A stretch of 14,456 nt of DNA from Acidithiobacillus ferruginosus (GTDB lineage: Bacteria > Pseudomonadota > Gammaproteobacteria > Acidithiobacillales > Acidithiobacillaceae), in the NCBI RefSeq assembly GCF_018854495.1, contig NZ_JABBDR010000090.1:1-14456 (forward strand), written 5' to 3'. This document shows, piece after piece, positions 7,297 to 14,456 of the stretch. A program made the translations under genes and the position numbers. Within the stretch, counting starts at the first letter, position 1. Every line of letters starts with the position of its first letter. Under the pieces are notes generated by a model. It was not told the origin of the DNA. It ran no database searches and saw only the letters and a program-made list of their open reading frames with translations.

Positions 7297-8973
7297 ATGC
7301 GCTCCGATATGATCAAAAAAGGTTTTGAACGCACTCCTCACCGCGCCCTGCTCAAGGCCTGCGGTGTCACCGACCAGGATATGGATAAGCCCTTCATCGG
7401 AGTGGCCAACTCGTTCATCGACATTATTCCCGGCCATGTGCATTTGCAGGAGTTCGGACGCATCGTCAAGGAGAACATCCGCGCGGCAGGGGGCGTGCCC
7501 TTCGAGTTCAATACCATCGGTGTGGATGACGGTATCATCATGGGCCACGACGGTATGCGTTACTCGCTCCCGAGCCGTGAACTGATTGCGGACTCCATCG
7601 AGACGGTGGTGCAGGCCCATCATCTGGACGCGCTTATCTGTATCCCCAACTGCGACAAGATCGTGCCCGGTATGATTATGGGTGCGCTGCGCTGTGACGT
7701 CCCCACGGTATTCGTCTCCGGCGGCCCTATGGAGGCCGGTCATCTGTCTGACGGAACGGCGGTCGATCTGGTAACGGCGTTTGAGGCGGTCGGACAGTTC
7801 AAGCGTGGGCAGATCACCCAAATTCGTCTCAAAGAGATCGAGGACAAGGCCTGTCCGACTTGCGGCTCCTGCTCGGGCATGTTCACGGCCAACAGCATGA
7901 ACTGCCTGATGGAGGTGCTCGGTATCGCGCTGCCGGGCAACGGCACCATTCTGGCAACGGCGGCGGCGCGCCGCGACCTGGTGCGGCAGGCTGCGGATCG
8001 CGTGGTGGCGCTGGCCATGGCGGGCGGGCCGACCATGCGGCAACTGGTAGATTTCGATGCCATCGATAACGCATTTATACTGGACATGGCCATGGGCGGG
8101 TCCACCAACACGGTGCTGCACACCCTGGCCATCGCCAGGGAGGCCGGTCTGGATTATCCCCTGGCGCGGCTGAACGATCTGGCGCAGAAGGTGGCCTACC
8201 TTGCCAAGGTATCGCCCGCCCTGTCTACGGTGCATATCGAGGATATCGGCCGCGCCGGTGGTATCCCGGCCATCCTCCATGAAGTCCACAAGCGCAACCC
8301 CGATGTGCTGCATCTGGATAAGCCGACCGTGAGCGGCCAGAGCCTGCGCGAGATAGTCTTGGCGGCGGCGGTCAAGGACAGCAGAATCATCCATCTGGCC
8401 AGCGATCCCATTTCACCTACCGGCGGCTTGCGGGTGGTCTTTGGCAATCTCGCGCCGGAAGGCGGTATCGTCAAAATCGGTGCGGTACTGCCCACGATGC
8501 GCAAGTTCTCTGGACCAGCGAAGATTTTTGAGAGTATGGAAACGGCGGCAGAAGGTATTCTTGCCGGTGAAGTCAAGGCCGGTAATGTGGTGGTGATCCG
8601 TTACGAAGGCCCGAAGGGTGGCCCCGGAATGCCGGAGATGCTGACGCCTACCGCCAACATCATGGGCATGGGTCTGGGTGAAAGTGTGGCATTGATTACC
8701 GATGGCCGTTTCAGTGGAGCAACCCGCGGGGCCTGTATCGGCCACATCTCCCCGGAGGCGGCGGAGGGCGGCCCCATCGGTCTGTTGAAAGATGGTGACC
8801 TGATTTCTCTTGACCTCGACAACGGCAAAATCCATGTCGACCTGAGTGACGACGAATTGGCCGAACGCCGCAAACATTGGGTGCCGATAGAAAAGCCCCT
8901 GAAGTCACCGTGGTTGCGCCGTTATCGTAAGCTGGTGACCAACGCCGCCAACGGCGCGATCCTGGAGTCCTGA
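7297..8973 (+). CDS. ilvD: Dihydroxy-acid dehydratase
   Basis: This Fe-S enzyme dehydrates 2,3-dihydroxy-3-methylbutanoate and its methylpentanoate homologue to the 2-keto acids that precede valine, leucine and isoleucine. The protein has 558 residues. Cluster cysteines are present in [10 protein letters not shown] (C119) and in [11 protein letters not shown] (C186, C189, C192). Other signatures are [54 protein letters not shown] and TDGRFSG. The early position where [2Fe-2S]-type enzymes carry a cysteine reads PGHVHL here, as in the oxygen-sensitive [4Fe-4S] Escherichia coli enzyme; the cluster type is therefore inferred. The ATG is preceded by GAGG at 7288-7291. It has its own promoter and a structured leader, and is followed six bases later by a NYN-domain gene. 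Confidence 0.97.
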   Translation: MRSDMIKKGFERTPHRALLKACGVTDQDMDKPFIGVANSFIDIIPGHVHLQEFGRIVKENIRAAGGVPFEFNTIGVDDGIIMGHDGMRYSLPSRELIADSIETVVQAHHLDALICIPNCDKIVPGMIMGALRCDVPTVFVSGGPMEAGHLSDGTAVDLVTAFEAVGQFKRGQITQIRLKEIEDKACPTCGSCSGMFTANSMNCLMEVLGIALPGNGTILATAAARRDLVRQAADRVVALAMAGGPTMRQLVDFDAIDNAFILDMAMGGSTNTVLHTLAIAREAGLDYPLARLNDLAQKVAYLAKVSPALSTVHIEDIGRAGGIPAILHEVHKRNPDVLHLDKPTVSGQSLREIVLAAAVKDSRIIHLASDPISPTGGLRVVFGNLAPEGGIVKIGAVLPTMRKFSGPAKIFESMETAAEGILAGEVKAGNVVVIRYEGPKGGPGMPEMLTPTANIMGMGLGESVALITDGRFSGATRGACIGHISPEAAEGGPIGLLKDGDLISLDLDNGKIHVDLSDDELAERRKHWVPIEKPLKSPWLRRYRKLVTNAANGAILES

Positions 8974-8979
8974 GCATTC

Positions 8980-9936
8980 ATGAGTAATGGTGAGCTGCAT
9001 ATCGGTGTCTATGTGGATGCCGAAAATATTCGTTATAACGGTGGTTATGCCATGCGTTATGACGTACTGCGGCGCTTCGCCGGGCGGGAAGAGGGCGCGC
9101 GACTACTGCGCCTGAATACCTATATGGCGGTGGATGGCGAGCGCATGAAGCGTGACCGTGAGTACCGGGAACGGATTCGCGGTTATCAGCAGGCGGTGCG
9201 CGATCTGGGCTGGAAAATCATCGAAAAGCCGGTGCGCTGGTTCGTGGACGAAGAAGGCAACAGCATGTCCAAGGCCAATGCCGATCTGGATTTGGCGGTG
9301 GATGTGATGCTGCAATCCGAGCGCCTGGATCAGGTGCTGCTGGTTACGGGAGACGGCGATTTCCTGCAGGTGGTTCGCGCGTTGCAGAATAAGGGATGCC
9401 GGGTCGAGGTGCTGGCGTTCAGGAACGTTTCCAGGGAATTGCAGTATGAAGCGGACGCTTTCTACTCCGGTTATCTGGTGCCCGGGCTGGTTCCCACCCG
9501 CGGCGACATGCGGGTGCCGTGGGGAGAGATGGGATCGCGCATCCGCGGTATCTGCATCCGCTGGGAGGCGGACCGCGGCTTCGGCTTCGTCCGCTTTTTG
9601 ACCGGTATTTCCGCACGGTTGTGGGTGACCGATACCCGGCAGGACGACTCTCCTTACGAGTCGGCCTTTGTCCACATTTCTGACCTACCGCGCGAACTGG
9701 ACACGGATGATCTTCCGAGCCGGGATATCATTCTGGAGTTTGATCTCGAGTCCAGTGAGACGGAAAAGGGCGGTTTCATCGCCCGCCGCTGCACAGTGGT
9801 CCATCGCTATGATGGCCGCACCGGGGGCTTGTCGAAGCAGCCCGACCGCATCTCCACCACGGAACGGGGGGAGGATGCGGGGTTCGCCCCACAGGACGAA
9901 GCCGAGGAGCATGAGGCGGTCGCCGAACCCTCCTGA
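8980..9936 (+). CDS. NYN-domain (LabA-like PIN-fold) protein with C-terminal cold-shock-like domain
   Basis: This is a probable RNA-binding nuclease; its target is unknown. The 318-residue protein has an N-terminal NYN domain (about 5-165) of the LabA/DUF88 group. Candidate metal ligands are D13 in VDAEN, D102 in NADLDLAVDVM, and D125 and D127 in TGDGDF. A second domain (about 188-275) looks like a cold-shock/OB fold: RGFGFVRF (199-206) resembles RNP1 and FVHISDL (230-236) resembles RNP2, ending in a KGGFIARRCTVV strand. The last 40 residues are polar and acidic and probably disordered. It starts six bases after ilvD, so it is likely cotranscribed. The domain assignments are by eye; the NYN call is firmer than the cold-shock call. 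Confidence 0.85.
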   Translation: MSNGELHIGVYVDAENIRYNGGYAMRYDVLRRFAGREEGARLLRLNTYMAVDGERMKRDREYRERIRGYQQAVRDLGWKIIEKPVRWFVDEEGNSMSKANADLDLAVDVMLQSERLDQVLLVTGDGDFLQVVRALQNKGCRVEVLAFRNVSRELQYEADAFYSGYLVPGLVPTRGDMRVPWGEMGSRIRGICIRWEADRGFGFVRFLTGISARLWVTDTRQDDSPYESAFVHISDLPRELDTDDLPSRDIILEFDLESSETEKGGFIARRCTVVHRYDGRTGGLSKQPDRISTTERGEDAGFAPQDEAEEHEAVAEPS

Positions 9937-9950
9937 CGCCGCTTCGGTCT

Positions 9951-11258
9951 CTACAGGTCGCGAAAAAATACCTGACTACGGCGCTGGAAGTTGTAGAGGT
10001 GCTGCCGCGGCACCGGTAAATCCTCCAGGGCGCCGTGGCGAAAGTTGCGCTCCAGAAACCAGTGGGTCGTCTGGGTGCTGAGCACAAAGATCCGCTCCAG
10101 CGCCTGCTCCCGCGCGCGTTCCTGACAGTAGTCGAGCAGCCGCTCACCGCGCCCCTGACGACGATAGCGGCTATCTACGGCGAGACAGGCGACTTCGGCC
10201 ATTCCCTGATCAGGGTAGGGATACATGGCCGCGCAGCCGATGATCTTGCCGTCCCGTTCCATGACCACGAAGTGATCCGCTTCCATTTCGAGGCGTTCCC
10301 GGCTGCGCCGTACCAGCACGCCGCGTTCTTCCATGGGGCGAATCAGATCGAGGATGCCGGGAATATCGGCGACCGTGGCTGTCCGCAGATGCTCGAAAGG
10401 GTCCTGGGAAATGAGGGTACCTAGGCCATCGCGGGTGAAGAGTTCGCGTAGCAGGGCGCCATCCACATGCCGGGATATCAGATGGACGCGGTCTACGTTT
10501 CCCGTGCAGGCAATTGCCGCACTGTGCAGATGCTCGCGCAGGCCGTCCTGAATATCATCCCGCTCCAGTAATTGCGGTAGTTCGGAGAGGGTGATCTGGC
10601 GTATCAGTTGCCCCTGTGCATCGGTCACACCGTCCTCATCCATGAAAAATACCAGCTTGGCGGCGTGCAAGGCCATGGCCGCCGCTACGGCCACTTCCTC
10701 TGCGCGGATGTTGAACAGGGTACCCGTCGGCGAGACGCCGATGGGGGAGAGCAGGACGATTTCGTCGGCGGCAAGATGGCGTTGGATGGCCTCTGTCGCA
10801 ACCCTCCGTACCTGCCCGGTATACTGGTAATCCACCCCCTCCAGCACCCCAAGGGGCTGGGCGATGATGAAGTTGCCGCTGACCACCTGCAATCCCGCAT
10901 GGGCCATGGGCGAGCCCATTTGTCCTTCGGACAATGCCGCCTCCACTACCAGACGGGCACCGCCCACCGCCTCGCGGAGTACCTGCATCGCCGCCAGGTC
11001 GGTGATGCGCTTGCCGTTGACCCGTTCGGTGCGGAGTTGGTGGGCCAGCAGGGCCGCGTCGATCTGCGGCCCGGCCCCGTGTACCAGGACGACATTGATG
11101 CCCAGGCTGTTGAGCAGGGCGATGTCATGGGCGAGGCTGCGGATGCTGCCATCCGCCAGCGCGTCGCCACCAAAATTGATGACGAAAGTCTGCCCGCGAA
11201 AGCGATGAATGTAGGGCGAAGACTCGCGGAAGCTGCGGACGAAGCTATCGGCAGGCAT
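9951..11258 (-). CDS. argA: N-acetylglutamate synthase (amino-acid N-acetyltransferase)
   Basis: ArgA makes N-acetylglutamate from glutamate and acetyl-CoA, the first step of arginine synthesis, and is usually inhibited by arginine. The 435-residue protein has the classical two-domain form. The amino-acid-kinase domain (about 20-285) includes VINFGGDAL and VHGAGPQID (59-67). The GNAT acetyltransferase domain (about 291-430) includes the acetyl-CoA motif RRQGRGERL (366-374) and the typical C-terminal stretch YNFQRRSQVFFRDL. It is the last gene of the yciB-yciI-bolA-argA block, starting 15 bases after the bolA stop. It converges on the NYN gene with a 14-base gap and no visible intrinsic terminator. 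The Shine-Dalgarno sequence is weak. Confidence 0.95.
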   Translation of the reverse strand: MPADSFVRSFRESSPYIHRFRGQTFVINFGGDALADGSIRSLAHDIALLNSLGINVVLVHGAGPQIDAALLAHQLRTERVNGKRITDLAAMQVLREAVGGARLVVEAALSEGQMGSPMAHAGLQVVSGNFIIAQPLGVLEGVDYQYTGQVRRVATEAIQRHLAADEIVLLSPIGVSPTGTLFNIRAEEVAVAAAMALHAAKLVFFMDEDGVTDAQGQLIRQITLSELPQLLERDDIQDGLREHLHSAAIACTGNVDRVHLISRHVDGALLRELFTRDGLGTLISQDPFEHLRTATVADIPGILDLIRPMEERGVLVRRSRERLEMEADHFVVMERDGKIIGCAAMYPYPDQGMAEVACLAVDSRYRRQGRGERLLDYCQERAREQALERIFVLSTQTTHWFLERNFRHGALEDLPVPRQHLYNFQRRSQVFFRDL

Positions 11259-11273
11259 CTGAGCACACCAACC

Positions 11274-11585
11274 CTAAAGGACATTCAGGGCGATGGCTGG
11301 ACGCTGTGTTTTGGGCTGGTTTTGGGCGGCAAACTCCTCCGGGCTATAGGCCTTGATCGACAGCGCGTGTATCTCCTGACGCACCGGGTCGGTGGCCGCA
11401 TTGACCAGACGGTGACGTGCCAATGGGGGCAAGCCCACGAACCGACTGCTGACAATGCGCACCTCGTAATGCCCGCCACCGCCGGACAAGGCATGACCAC
11501 TGTGGGATTTCGTCCGGTCATTGATTTCCAGAAATTCCGGATTCAGGGCGTCACGCAATAAATTACCAAGAATTTCTTTGTTCAT
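11274..11585 (-). CDS. bolA: BolA-family protein
   Basis: BolA proteins pair with monothiol glutaredoxins to bind [2Fe-2S] clusters and are linked to iron handling, envelope shape and stress. The protein has 103 residues. Conserved segments seen are [33 protein letters not shown] and [15 protein letters not shown], the last carrying the invariant His73. The last 15 residues are a short tail beyond the fold. Its ATG overlaps the yciI stop as ATGA, and a strong AAAGGAG lies at the end of yciI. BolA proper and the shorter IbaG group are hard to separate, but the length and RHR motif favour BolA. Confidence 0.9.
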   Translation of the reverse strand: MNKEILGNLLRDALNPEFLEINDRTKSHSGHALSGGGGHYEVRIVSSRFVGLPPLARHRLVNAATDPVRQEIHALSIKAYSPEEFAAQNQPKTQRPAIALNVL

Positions 11586-11884
11586 GGCAAAAACACTCCT
11601 TTATAAGGGCGAACGCTGACATCCGCGTAAACACCGGCACTGAGATAAGGTTCGGCGGCAGCCCAGATATGGGCATCCTCCAGCGAGTCAAAACGGGCAA
11701 TGATCAGGCTGCCGGTAAACCCTGCTTCGCCCGGTTCTTCACTGTCTATGGCGGGGAATGGCCCCGCAGTCAGTAAGCGCCCCTCGGATTGCAACTGATG
11801 CAGGCGCGCCAGATGATCGCCCCGCGCCGTCTGACGTTTGCCTAGGGAGTCGGCATTGTCCGTGCCAATAATGCAGTAATACAT
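11582..11884 (-). CDS. yciI: YciI-family protein
   Basis: This is a small ferredoxin-like-fold protein of the YciI family. The family is related to muconolactone isomerase-type folds and has a conserved His/Asp pair, but its physiological role is poorly known. It has 100 residues, as usual, beginning [10 protein letters not shown]. Seen features are RGDHLARL with H24, a glycine/proline-rich turn AGPFPA, and the C-terminal [18 protein letters not shown]. The frame is open nine codons further to 11911. I chose the ATG at 11884 because it has AGGAAAAGG upstream and matches the family start. It overlaps bolA by four bases and follows yciB after 82 bases. Confidence 0.88.
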   Translation of the reverse strand: MYYCIIGTDNADSLGKRQTARGDHLARLHQLQSEGRLLTAGPFPAIDSEEPGEAGFTGSLIIARFDSLEDAHIWAAAEPYLSAGVYADVSVRPYKGVFLP

Positions 11885-11952
11885 GAACCTTTTCCTGTTG
11901 GTGAGATGCATGCCCTAAAGCTGCCCCATTTGCGGCAAGTTGGCAACCGTCT

Positions 11953-11966
11953 CCGCTGATCAGCGG
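11953..11966. repeat. Perfect 14-base palindrome between yciB and yciI
   Basis: CCGCTGATCAGCGG is a perfect inverted repeat directly after the yciB stop. As RNA it can fold as CCGCT/AGCGG with a GATC loop. No T run follows, so it is not an intrinsic terminator. It could be a protein-binding dyad or an mRNA-processing hairpin. Confidence 0.4.
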
Positions 11967-12524
11967 CTATGCCGACGAATCGCCATCTTTAGCCTCTTGC
12001 GGCAAAGCACGCGAGATCACCACCGCTTGAAAGAGTACGAAAATGACGGTGATGGCGAGCATGCCGAACAGCTTGAAATCCACCCAGATACCTGTTGAAA
12101 ACGCATAGGCCACGATCAGGTTCAGGACAGCACCGAAGAGAAAGAAGGCAATCCAGTAGCCATTAAGGCGCCGCCAGAAAGACAGGGGCAGCGCGGCTGG
12201 CAGTTGTCCGCCCATCAAGCGTTGGAGAAGCGGTTCCTCGCGCCAGTGGGTAAAGAGCAGTGCCGCCGCGAACAGCATATAGAGAATGCTGGGTTTGATC
12301 TTGATGAAGGTGTCGTTATGAAAATACAGGGTCAGGCCGCCGAAGGTCAGGATCAGCAGGGTGGAGACCCAGGTCATGGTCTCTACCCGGCCCCGCCGCC
12401 ACCACTGCCAGGCCATCAACAGGATGGCGGCAACGATGAGCACCTCGGTGGCCGTGTAGATCCCGTGAATCTTGTAGGCCACGAAAAAGAGGATGATGGG
12501 GAGGAAATCGGTAAGCAGTTTCAT
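11967..12524 (-). CDS. yciB: YciB / intracellular septation protein A
   Basis: This is a polytopic inner-membrane protein of the YciB/IspA family, implicated in envelope synthesis and normal septation; its biochemical role is not settled. It has 185 residues, close to the Escherichia coli length of about 179. The N-terminus MKLLTDFLPIILFFVAYK is characteristic. Hydrophobic segments are seen near 5-18, 22-40, 51-67, 76-92, 120-141 and 149-171. The family motif LTLYFHNDTFIKIKPSILY lies at about 64-82. It is the first gene of the minus-strand block and is divergent from the DUF815 ATPase across 63 bases. Confidence 0.93.
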   Translation of the reverse strand: MKLLTDFLPIILFFVAYKIHGIYTATEVLIVAAILLMAWQWWRRGRVETMTWVSTLLILTFGGLTLYFHNDTFIKIKPSILYMLFAAALLFTHWREEPLLQRLMGGQLPAALPLSFWRRLNGYWIAFFLFGAVLNLIVAYAFSTGIWVDFKLFGMLAITVIFVLFQAVVISRALPQEAKDGDSSA

Positions 12525-12587
12525 GACGCGCCACGGTATATGGGGTTAAGCTAGCGCTATCTAATCACAGAAAGGAGTTCGTGGACA

Positions 12588-13451
12588 GTGGAACGTCAAC
12601 AGGTGATTCAGGGTTTAGCCGCCCTTTTGGGGGATAGCAGCAGCCATCCTCTGCCCGATTTTGCCGGGGTAAAGGCGGCCCGCTGGCGCCATCTGCCTCT
12701 CGGCGGCCGTCTGGAAGGGGTGGCGCGTGTGGACTTGCCGGAGATGGACGAACTGCTCGGCATCGAGGATACCAAGGCCGCACTGGATCTGAACACCCGC
12801 CAGTTTGTCGCCGGTTTTCCCGCCAATGACGCCTTGCTCTGGGGCGGGCGGGGCACGGGCAAGTCTTCGCTGGTCAAGGCGCTCCTGCGTCGCTATGCGG
12901 ATCAGGGGCTGCGGGTGATTGAAATCGACCAGGACGGCATCCTCGACCTGCCGGAGATTCTGGCGGCGTTGCAGGCGGCCGATCCGCAGCAGGCGTATCA
13001 CTTTGTGCTCTTCTGCGATGACCTTTCTTTCGGTGCCGATGACCCCGGCTACAAGGCCCTCAAGTCGCTGCTGGACGGCGGTGTGGAGGCGCGTCCGGAC
13101 AATGTGCTGCTCTACGCCACCAGCAACCGGCGGCATCTGATGCCGCGCCATTTCGCCGACAACGAGGAATATCACCGCCATGGTGAGGAAATCATTCCCG
13201 GCGAGACGGCGGAAGAAAAAATCAGCCTTTCCGAGCGCTTTGGCTTATGGTTGGGCTTTTATCCCTTTGATCAGGCCATGTATCTGGATATTTGCATTAT
13301 CCATCTGCAACGCCTGGGGGTGCGGACGCCGCAGGCGGAATGGCGGGAGGAGGCCTTGCGCTGGGCCTTGCAGCGCGGCTCGCGCAGTGGCCGGGTGGCG
13401 CGGCAGTTCGCCCGTCACTGGGCCGGATCCAGGGCGCTGGCGGCACGATAG
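12588..13451 (+). CDS. DUF815-family AAA-type ATPase
   Basis: This P-loop ATPase belongs to the DUF815 family (PF05673 by recollection), which is widespread but functionally undefined. The 287-residue protein has Walker A GGRGTGKSS (86-94), Walker B HFVLFCDDL (138-146), a sensor-like segment LLYATSNRRHLMPR, and the family's conserved region with NEEYHRHGEEIIPGE followed by SLSERFGLWLGFYP. There is no signal peptide or membrane segment, so it is cytoplasmic. It starts at a GTG (12588) with AAAGGAG at 12571-12577. It is divergent from yciB and convergent with suhB, so neighbours give no strong clue to function. Confidence 0.88.
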   Translation: MERQQVIQGLAALLGDSSSHPLPDFAGVKAARWRHLPLGGRLEGVARVDLPEMDELLGIEDTKAALDLNTRQFVAGFPANDALLWGGRGTGKSSLVKALLRRYADQGLRVIEIDQDGILDLPEILAALQAADPQQAYHFVLFCDDLSFGADDPGYKALKSLLDGGVEARPDNVLLYATSNRRHLMPRHFADNEEYHRHGEEIIPGETAEEKISLSERFGLWLGFYPFDQAMYLDICIIHLQRLGVRTPQAEWREEALRWALQRGSRSGRVARQFARHWAGSRALAAR

Positions 13452-13561
13452 CCGCTTATCCTTCCGATCGTGGGCCCGGTTCGCATAGAGCCCGGCCCGC
13501 GCTCGCAGGATCAAAGGATATTTGCCGACGTTTTCCGGACATCCTCGTTTCAACGGGCTGA
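13452..13561. other. Convergent intergenic gap with an imperfect GC hairpin
   Basis: This gap separates the DUF815 gene from suhB, which face each other. It contains an imperfect hairpin at 13472-13498: GGGCC pairs with GGCCC, then a C-C mismatch, then GG with CC around an 11-base loop. Neither strand has a T run after it, so a role as a shared terminator is uncertain. No gene is seen. Confidence 0.3.
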
Positions 13562-14353
13562 TTACGGCTGGTTGATCTCCTGGCTGATGATATGCAGCAT
13601 CTGGGCATGAATCCGCAGATTGCCGGCGACGATATCGCCGTTTTGCAGGTAACCCTGATCACCCTTGAAGTCGGTGGCAACACCACCCGCCTCCTGCACC
13701 AGTAGCGCGCCGGCAGCGAGATCCCAGGGCTTGAGGTTGAACTCCCAGAAGCCGTCATAGCGGCCTGCCGCGACGTAGGCCAGGTCCAGCGCCGCAGAGC
13801 CGGGCCGGCGGACGCCCGCAGTCTTCAGCATGAAAGCCTTGAGGGTGGCGAGGTAGGTGTCCAGGTGGGAAAAGTCGCGGAAGGGAAAGCCGGTGCCGAG
13901 CAGGGCACCTTCCAGGTCCTTGCGCTGGGCAATGCGCAGGCGGCGATCGTTGAGGTGTGCTCCACTGCCGCGGCTGGCGGTAAACAGCTCGTTATGCACC
14001 GGATCATAGATGACCGCATGCTCCAGGCGGTCAAAGTGGCGAACGGCAATGGAGACACCGACTTGCGGCATGCCGTGGATGAAGTTGGTGGTGCCATCGA
14101 GGGGGTCAATGATCCATTCGAAGTCCTTATCGGAGATGCGGCTGCCTTCTTCGGCGAGGATGCCATGCTCGGGGTAAGCGCGACGGATCATCTCCACGAT
14201 GGCGGCCTCGGCGCGCTGATCGACGTCCGTGACAAAGTCATTGTGCGCCTTGCTGGTGATGCTGATTTCATTGACCCGGTCGAAGCTGCGGTTGATGATA
14301 TCGCCAGCTTTGCGGGCCGCACGAATGGCGGTAACGAGAATAGGATGCTGCAT
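13562..14353 (-). CDS. suhB: Inositol-1-monophosphatase family protein (SuhB)
   Basis: This is a Mg2+-dependent phosphatase of the IMPase superfamily. SuhB hydrolyses inositol monophosphate in vitro and in Escherichia coli also joins the rRNA antitermination complex. The 263-residue protein has the metal-site motifs: E69 in ILAEEG, D83-x-L-D86-GTTNF in WIIDPLDGTTNF, and D211 in KPWDLAAGALLVQEAGG. Other conserved segments are NDFVTDVD and GSAALDLAYVAAGR. Length matches SuhB (267). The ATG at 14353 has AAGG five bases upstream. It converges on the DUF815 gene. Whether the main role is phosphatase or antitermination factor cannot be told here. Confidence 0.95.
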   Translation of the reverse strand: MQHPILVTAIRAARKAGDIINRSFDRVNEISITSKAHNDFVTDVDQRAEAAIVEMIRRAYPEHGILAEEGSRISDKDFEWIIDPLDGTTNFIHGMPQVGVSIAVRHFDRLEHAVIYDPVHNELFTASRGSGAHLNDRRLRIAQRKDLEGALLGTGFPFRDFSHLDTYLATLKAFMLKTAGVRRPGSAALDLAYVAAGRYDGFWEFNLKPWDLAAGALLVQEAGGVATDFKGDQGYLQNGDIVAGNLRIHAQMLHIISQEINQP

Positions 14354-14388
14354 GGGAACCTTGTGCGAGGATGAGTCGGAATTGGGAG

Positions 14389-14417
14389 AGTATAAAGGAG
14401 AATGGCGGTGGCCGCAC
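14389..14417 (-). promoter_or_regulatory. Possible suhB promoter
   Basis: On the minus strand a TATACT box (complement of 14389-14394) lies about 36 bases before the suhB ATG. At 17-base spacing the -35 position reads GTGCGG, a poor match. The -10 box is good but the promoter as a whole is weak. Confidence 0.3.
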
Positions 14418-14456
14418 GGGCGAGCGCTGCGGGCATGATCGGGACGTCTTTGCAGG

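Noticed and set aside
7083..7328. Small GTG-initiated frame (81 codons) in the ilvD upstream region, preceded by AGGAG
   Set aside because: It contains the ilvD promoter and overlaps the ilvD start. Its spacing to the Shine-Dalgarno sequence is short, and the translation matches no family I recognise. Its 3' part is considered instead as a possible leader frame.
7207..8394. Minus-strand open frame of 395 codons opposite ilvD
   Set aside because: It is a shadow of ilvD, whose motifs span the same bases. The translation is rich in His, Arg and Gln with no domain pattern.
10608..11561. Plus-strand open frame of 317 codons opposite argA and bolA
   Set aside because: It spans two convincing minus-strand genes and their junction. 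No family features are seen in its translation.
14402..14456. Possible start of a plus-strand gene at the right edge, with AAAGGAG followed by ATG or GTG
   Set aside because: Only about 18 codons are visible. The Shine-Dalgarno sequence overlaps a TATAAA box and the translated start is not recognisable, so it cannot be supported.

Overview
The window is a compact, moderately GC-rich stretch of bacterial chromosome made almost entirely of core housekeeping genes. The gene set points to a proteobacterium: trxA followed directly by rho, a classical two-domain ArgA, YciB, YciI, BolA and SuhB. The author's guess is an Acidithiobacillus-like lineage near the beta/gamma boundary, but this rests on recalled family resemblance and no search was run. 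There are no insertion sequences, CRISPR arrays, phage genes or rRNA genes.

Layout, left to right. Positions 1-2331 (minus strand) hold an FtsX-type ABC exporter: an ATPase and a large permease joined by a 4-base GTGA overlap, with the permease running off the left edge. A tRNA-Ser(GCU) with its own sigma70-like promoter lies at 2433-2564. Next come trxA and rho (plus strand). An rpmE promoter then leads into rpmE, a short malic enzyme and an AI-2E/YdiK-family membrane protein, each gene six bases after the last. A promoter at 7159-7187 and a roughly 100-base leader precede ilvD, which is followed six bases later by a NYN-domain protein carrying a C-terminal cold-shock-like domain. Running the other way toward it is a minus-strand block: yciB, yciI, bolA, argA. 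The yciI and bolA genes overlap by four bases. Divergent from yciB is a DUF815 AAA-type ATPase, and a minus-strand suhB faces it and closes the window.

Functionally the window covers lipid or lipoprotein export, thiol redox balance, transcription termination, translation, C3/C4 carbon interconversion, branched-chain amino acid and arginine synthesis, and Fe-S or stress housekeeping (BolA). No novel multi-gene system stands out. The most interesting items are small: a set of mutually exclusive complementary segments in the ilvD leader next to the ribosome-binding site, a C-rich G-poor tract between trxA and rho that could be a Rho loading site, and the NYN plus cold-shock-like fusion behind ilvD. 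The remaining gaps are all under 300 bases.
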